Source of the DNA: Saccharospirillum sp965652395
Lineage (GTDB): Bacteria > Pseudomonadota > Gammaproteobacteria > Pseudomonadales > Natronospirillaceae
NCBI GenBank assembly: GCA_965652395.1
Contig: CBFGUW010000004.1
Coordinates: forward strand, 100,648-164,647
Length of the DNA: 64,000 nt
Reading direction: 5' to 3'
Below, one piece after another: positions 60,934-64,000 of the stretch. The translations under genes and the position numbers were made by a program. A model generated the notes under the pieces. It did no database searches. It was not told where the DNA came from and was given only the letters and a program-made list of their open reading frames with translations. How positions within the stretch are numbered: position 1 is the first letter of the stretch; each line of letters begins with the position of its first letter.

Positions 60934-61637
60934 TGGCACTGATTGAAACCACCAACATTCATGCCGGTTACGGTGGCATGAATATTCTCAACGGCGTCAA
61001 CATGAGCATCGAGCAGGACGAAATCGGTGTCATCGTAGGCCCCAACGGCGCTGGTAAATCCACGACTCTGAAAGCGATTTTCGGCCTGCTGACCATCAGC
61101 GAAGGCAGTATCACCCTGCGCGGCGAAGACATCACCAACCTGGCACCGGACAAACTCGTGCACAAGGGCATGGCCTTCGTACCACAGGAATACAACGTTT
61201 TCACCAGCCTGTCGGTCGAGGAAAACCTCGAAATGGGTGCGTTCATCCGCCGGGACGATTTCAGCTACATGCTGGAACGCGTCTACAGCTTTTTCCCGGA
61301 CCTGAAAGACAAGCGCAGGCAACCGGCCGGGGAACTGTCGGGCGGGCAACGCCAGATGGTGGCCATGGGCCGTGCGCTCATGATCGAACCAAGCCTGATC
61401 CTGCTCGATGAGCCCACCGCCGGTCTGTCGCCTCTTTATATGAACGAAATTTTTGACCGCATCATCGCCATTAATGAAAGCGGCGTGGGTGTACTGATGG
61501 TGGAGCAAAACGCCAAACAGGCACTGCGCATCGCTCACAAGGGCTTTGTATTGGCCGCCGGTCAGAACCGTTACACCGACACTGGCGAAAACCTGCTGAA
61601 CGACCCGGAAGTGGCAAAAAGCTTCCTGGGTGGCTGA
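60933..61637 (+). CDS. LivF-type ABC transporter ATP-binding protein
   Basis: The 234-aa ATPase is the LivF partner: GPNGAGKSTTLK, the FVPQEYNVFTSLSVEENLEMG Q-loop region typical of LivF, LSGGQRQMVAMGRALM and LILLDEPTAGLSP. It begins at the ATG that overlaps the LivG stop, so both ATPases are translated together. With the two following permeases it completes the cytoplasmic and membrane parts of a HAAT-family importer. Confidence 0.92.
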   Translation: MALIETTNIHAGYGGMNILNGVNMSIEQDEIGVIVGPNGAGKSTTLKAIFGLLTISEGSITLRGEDITNLAPDKLVHKGMAFVPQEYNVFTSLSVEENLEMGAFIRRDDFSYMLERVYSFFPDLKDKRRQPAGELSGGQRQMVAMGRALMIEPSLILLDEPTAGLSPLYMNEIFDRIIAINESGVGVLMVEQNAKQALRIAHKGFVLAAGQNRYTDTGENLLNDPEVAKSFLGG

Positions 61638-61656
61638 CGGTTAGAAGGAGTCCGTT

Positions 61657-62658
61657 TTGAACGAATTAATTTTCTTCATCAATATTGTGGTGATCTCCGG
61701 CGCCGTTATCGGTTCGATCTACGCGCTCGGCGCCATCGGCGTCACCCTGATTTTTGGTATTCTGCGATTTGCCCACTTTGCCCATGCCGACATGATGACC
61801 ATGGGCACCTTCCTGGTGTTGATTCTGACCGCCCTTTTCCCGGCCGTCGGACCCGCCATCGGTTTACCCACAGCCTTTGTGATGATGCCCGTCGGTATGG
61901 CCGCCACCGCGGTGATCGCCATCGGTATCGACAAAGCATTTTATAAACCGCTGCGAGAAAACAACGTCAAGCCGGTGGTGATGGTTATGGCGTCCGTAGG
62001 CGTGACATTGATGCTTCAGGGCCTGATCCGCTTTTTTGCCGGTACCGGCTCACAAAGCCTATTCATCGACGACCGCAAGAGTATTTTCCGCATTGATCTT
62101 CCGTTCGAATCCGCCTCGCGCTCGATCGTGATCACCGAACCGCAGATTCTGCTCTTCATATTCCTGGCCATCGCCGTGGTATCGCTGCACCTTTTCCTGA
62201 ACCGTTCCCGCCTGGGTAAAGCCATGCGCGCCATGTCGGACAACCCCGATCTAGCCCGGGTATCCGGCATCAACACCAACACCGTAGTCGGTGTCACCTG
62301 GATCATCGCCGGTGCCCTGGCGTGTGCCGCCGGTACTTTGCTGTCGTTGGATGTGACACTCAAACCCGACCTAAGCTTCATGATTCTGCTGCCGATTTTC
62401 GCAGCGGCCATCGTCGGCGGTGTCGGCCATCCTTATGGTGCCTTGGCCGGTGGTTTTGTCGTCGGTTTCGCCGAAACACTGGCCGTGTTCAACTGGGCCT
62501 TCCTGCTGCGGCCATTGGAAAAAGCACTGCCCTGGCTCGACCTGCCCAATAACCTCGCCTTCGTGCCGACTGAATACAAAATCACCATTCCATTCTTTAT
62601 CCTGGTCGCGATTCTGATCTGGCGCCCGACCGGTATTTTCAAAGGGAAGGTTATCTGA
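61657..62658 (+). CDS. LivH-type ABC transporter permease
   Basis: The 333-aa permease has eight or more membrane helices and the LivH pattern GSIYALGAIGVTLIFGILRFAHFAHADMM, then GKAMRAMSDNPDLARVSGI in the coupling loop. TTG at 61657 is the start, supported by AAGGAG eight bases upstream. It imports branched-chain or related amino acids with LivM; specificity depends on the missing binding protein. The stop overlaps the livM-type ATG. Confidence 0.92.
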   Translation: MNELIFFINIVVISGAVIGSIYALGAIGVTLIFGILRFAHFAHADMMTMGTFLVLILTALFPAVGPAIGLPTAFVMMPVGMAATAVIAIGIDKAFYKPLRENNVKPVVMVMASVGVTLMLQGLIRFFAGTGSQSLFIDDRKSIFRIDLPFESASRSIVITEPQILLFIFLAIAVVSLHLFLNRSRLGKAMRAMSDNPDLARVSGINTNTVVGVTWIIAGALACAAGTLLSLDVTLKPDLSFMILLPIFAAAIVGGVGHPYGALAGGFVVGFAETLAVFNWAFLLRPLEKALPWLDLPNNLAFVPTEYKITIPFFILVAILIWRPTGIFKGKVI

Positions 62659-63923
62659 TGCAGAATGCAAAAAAAGAAATCATCCTCTTTTCCATACTGG
62701 CGGTACTCGTTCTGACGGTACTGACCACCATGGGACCGGCCTTCGGTATCCGGGTTCTGGCTGAAGCCAGTTGTTACGCCATCCTCGCTTTGGGTCTCAC
62801 CATTCAATGGGGTTACGCCGGATTGTTCAACGCGGGCATCATGGGCTTTGTCGCCCTCGGCGGCTTTATGGCCATGTTGTTCGGTTTCCCGGTGAACGAA
62901 AAGTTCTGGGCTACGGACCTTCCCGGCCAACTTGGTGGCGTCGGTTTAAAAGCCCTGTTTGGTATCGCCGTTATTTATGGAACCACTCAACTGGGCCGTT
63001 TGGGCATCGGTAAAACGATTCGAGTAACGCTGACTATTGTGGCGTCACTAGTGGTGTATCTGTGGGTGAAAACCTCACTCGATCCGGTCGCATCCGCCAT
63101 TGAATCCCAGGCCGGTTTTATCGGCGGTTTTGGCTTGCCCATTTGGCTTGGCTGGATTATCGGTGGCTGTCTGGCCGGTGGTGTTGCCTATTTCATCGGG
63201 CACATCTGCCTTGGTTTGCGCAGCGACTATCTCGCCATTGCCACACTCGGCATTGCCGAAATCATCAAAGCCTTCCTCAAAAACGCCGACTGGTTAACCC
63301 GTGGCACACTGACGGTCTCTCCCCTGCCTTGGCCGGTGCCTGAACCAGCCGATGTAGGATTCGTCGCCGCCCGCGCCTCTTATCTCAGCCTCACGGCTGT
63401 CATCATCGCCGGTCTGTTCTTCCTGCTCTATCGCGCTTACAACGCCCCCTGGGGCCGCACTATGCGCGCCATTCGCGACAACGAACTCTCATCCGCCGCC
63501 ATGGGTAAAGACGTGAATGGTCGTCGTTTGGAAGTCTTTATTTTCGGCTCGGTTTTGATGGGCATCGGCGGTGCCGCCCTGGTGACGTTCAACGGCATCT
63601 TCGACCCCAGCGGCTTCCTGCCGTTGAACCACACCTTCCTGATTTGGGTGATGGTGATTCTCGGCGGTGCCGGTAACAACCTGGGGACTCTGTTTGGTGC
63701 TGTCTTCATCTATGTGGTGTGGACCATGTCGGAACCGGTCGCGCTTTACATACTGGATGTGGTACGGAACCTGGGGGAAGCCTGGTTTGACTGGCAGGCG
63801 CCGTCGGATTTGGACAGCCGCGCGCTGCAAGCCAGGGTGTTCGTGATCGGGTTGATCATCTCACTGGTGCTGCGTTATGCACCGAGGGGATTGATACCGG
63901 AGAAGATCGCGCATCATGCGTGA
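62658..63923 (+). CDS. LivM-type ABC transporter permease
   Basis: The 421-aa permease has about ten helices and the LivM coupling region GRTMRAIRDNELSSAAMGKDVNGRRLEVFIFGS. A long mid-section (residues 75-165) with extra hydrophobic stretches makes it larger than typical LivM. The ATG overlaps the LivH stop. No periplasmic binding-protein gene is present before the window ends. Confidence 0.92.
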   Translation: MQNAKKEIILFSILAVLVLTVLTTMGPAFGIRVLAEASCYAILALGLTIQWGYAGLFNAGIMGFVALGGFMAMLFGFPVNEKFWATDLPGQLGGVGLKALFGIAVIYGTTQLGRLGIGKTIRVTLTIVASLVVYLWVKTSLDPVASAIESQAGFIGGFGLPIWLGWIIGGCLAGGVAYFIGHICLGLRSDYLAIATLGIAEIIKAFLKNADWLTRGTLTVSPLPWPVPEPADVGFVAARASYLSLTAVIIAGLFFLLYRAYNAPWGRTMRAIRDNELSSAAMGKDVNGRRLEVFIFGSVLMGIGGAALVTFNGIFDPSGFLPLNHTFLIWVMVILGGAGNNLGTLFGAVFIYVVWTMSEPVALYILDVVRNLGEAWFDWQAPSDLDSRALQARVFVIGLIISLVLRYAPRGLIPEKIAHHA

Positions 63924-63957
63924 TGCGCGACTGCATGTTAAGGATCTGTTGGGTAGA

Positions 63958-63977
63958 CGGCAGTGTTACCACTGCCG
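63958..63977. terminator. Hairpin after the livM-type gene
   Basis: CGGCAGTG (63958-63965) pairs perfectly with CACTGCCG (63970-63977) around a four-base loop. A C-run rather than a T-run follows, so it may instead be the edge of another element that continues beyond the window. Confidence 0.4.
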
Positions 63978-64000
63978 CCCCCCTGCAAATCCGGACGTGC

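Overview
The window reads as a chromosomal segment of a moderately high-GC marine-type gammaproteobacterium, probably Oceanospirillales or a neighbouring order. The evidence is the gene content and order: pepA-holC-valS, can, pdxJ, folX, hrpB, dgkA, znuA/znuCB, copA-cueR, lnt, and a PA0069-type radical SAM gene. No tRNA, rRNA, CRISPR array, insertion sequence or replication origin was recognised. Genus-level placement is inference.

Layout. 1-606 is the 3' part of rsmC. 626-1339 is an orphan OmpR-type regulator whose phospho-acceptor aspartate is glutamate. 1635-9188 (minus) is a complete Wadjet/MksBEFG-type anti-plasmid operon, jetA-jetB-jetC-jetD, that runs straight into upp: the upp ribosome site overlaps the jetD stop codon. 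9429-14566 (plus) holds bcp, folX, an asparaginase gene, a small hypothetical gene, hrpB and dgkA. 14583-16106 has a hypothetical gene, a BigR/SqrR-like ArsR regulator and an RDD membrane protein. 16258-23712 holds pepA, holC, an acidic holC-linked protein, valS and bioA. 23689-26936 (minus) is a run of housekeeping genes: can, a YqaA-type membrane protein, a flavin reductase-like protein, pdxJ and small unknowns.

27089-30659 (minus) is a large polymorphic toxin with a C-terminal nuclease domain, followed by a YezG-like immunity gene. 31645-34209 is the divergent znuA / znuCB zinc uptake locus with a Zur-like palindrome between the arms, and a HAD phosphatase overlaps znuA. 34603-37393 is copA-cueR behind a textbook CueR promoter. 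37549-43854 carries an MscS channel, ZntB, a YbjN-like protein, an Lrp-type regulator divergent from a DMT exporter, an aromatic aminotransferase and an SOS-box-controlled radical SAM gene. 44080-48061 is a GH65 disaccharide phosphorylase plus beta-phosphoglucomutase module, then a VanZ-like membrane protein. 48069-50151 is a LysR gene divergent from a citrate/methylcitrate synthase.

51998-57118 (minus) is a five-gene operon encoding a LolA-like periplasmic protein, two FtsX/LolE-type permeases, a LolD-type ATPase and an outer-membrane beta-barrel. A perfect 18-bp palindrome lies upstream of it. This is the best candidate in the window for a poorly described envelope transport system. 58084-59604 is lnt. 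60148-63923 is a branched-chain-amino-acid-type ABC transporter without its binding protein.

Across the window, five long imperfect palindromes occupy gaps between codirectional genes. They share an internal design of two small hairpins built on CATGGATG-like cores, and compensatory base changes between copies suggest that the fold is selected. No homology search could be run; identities rest on motifs, lengths and context.
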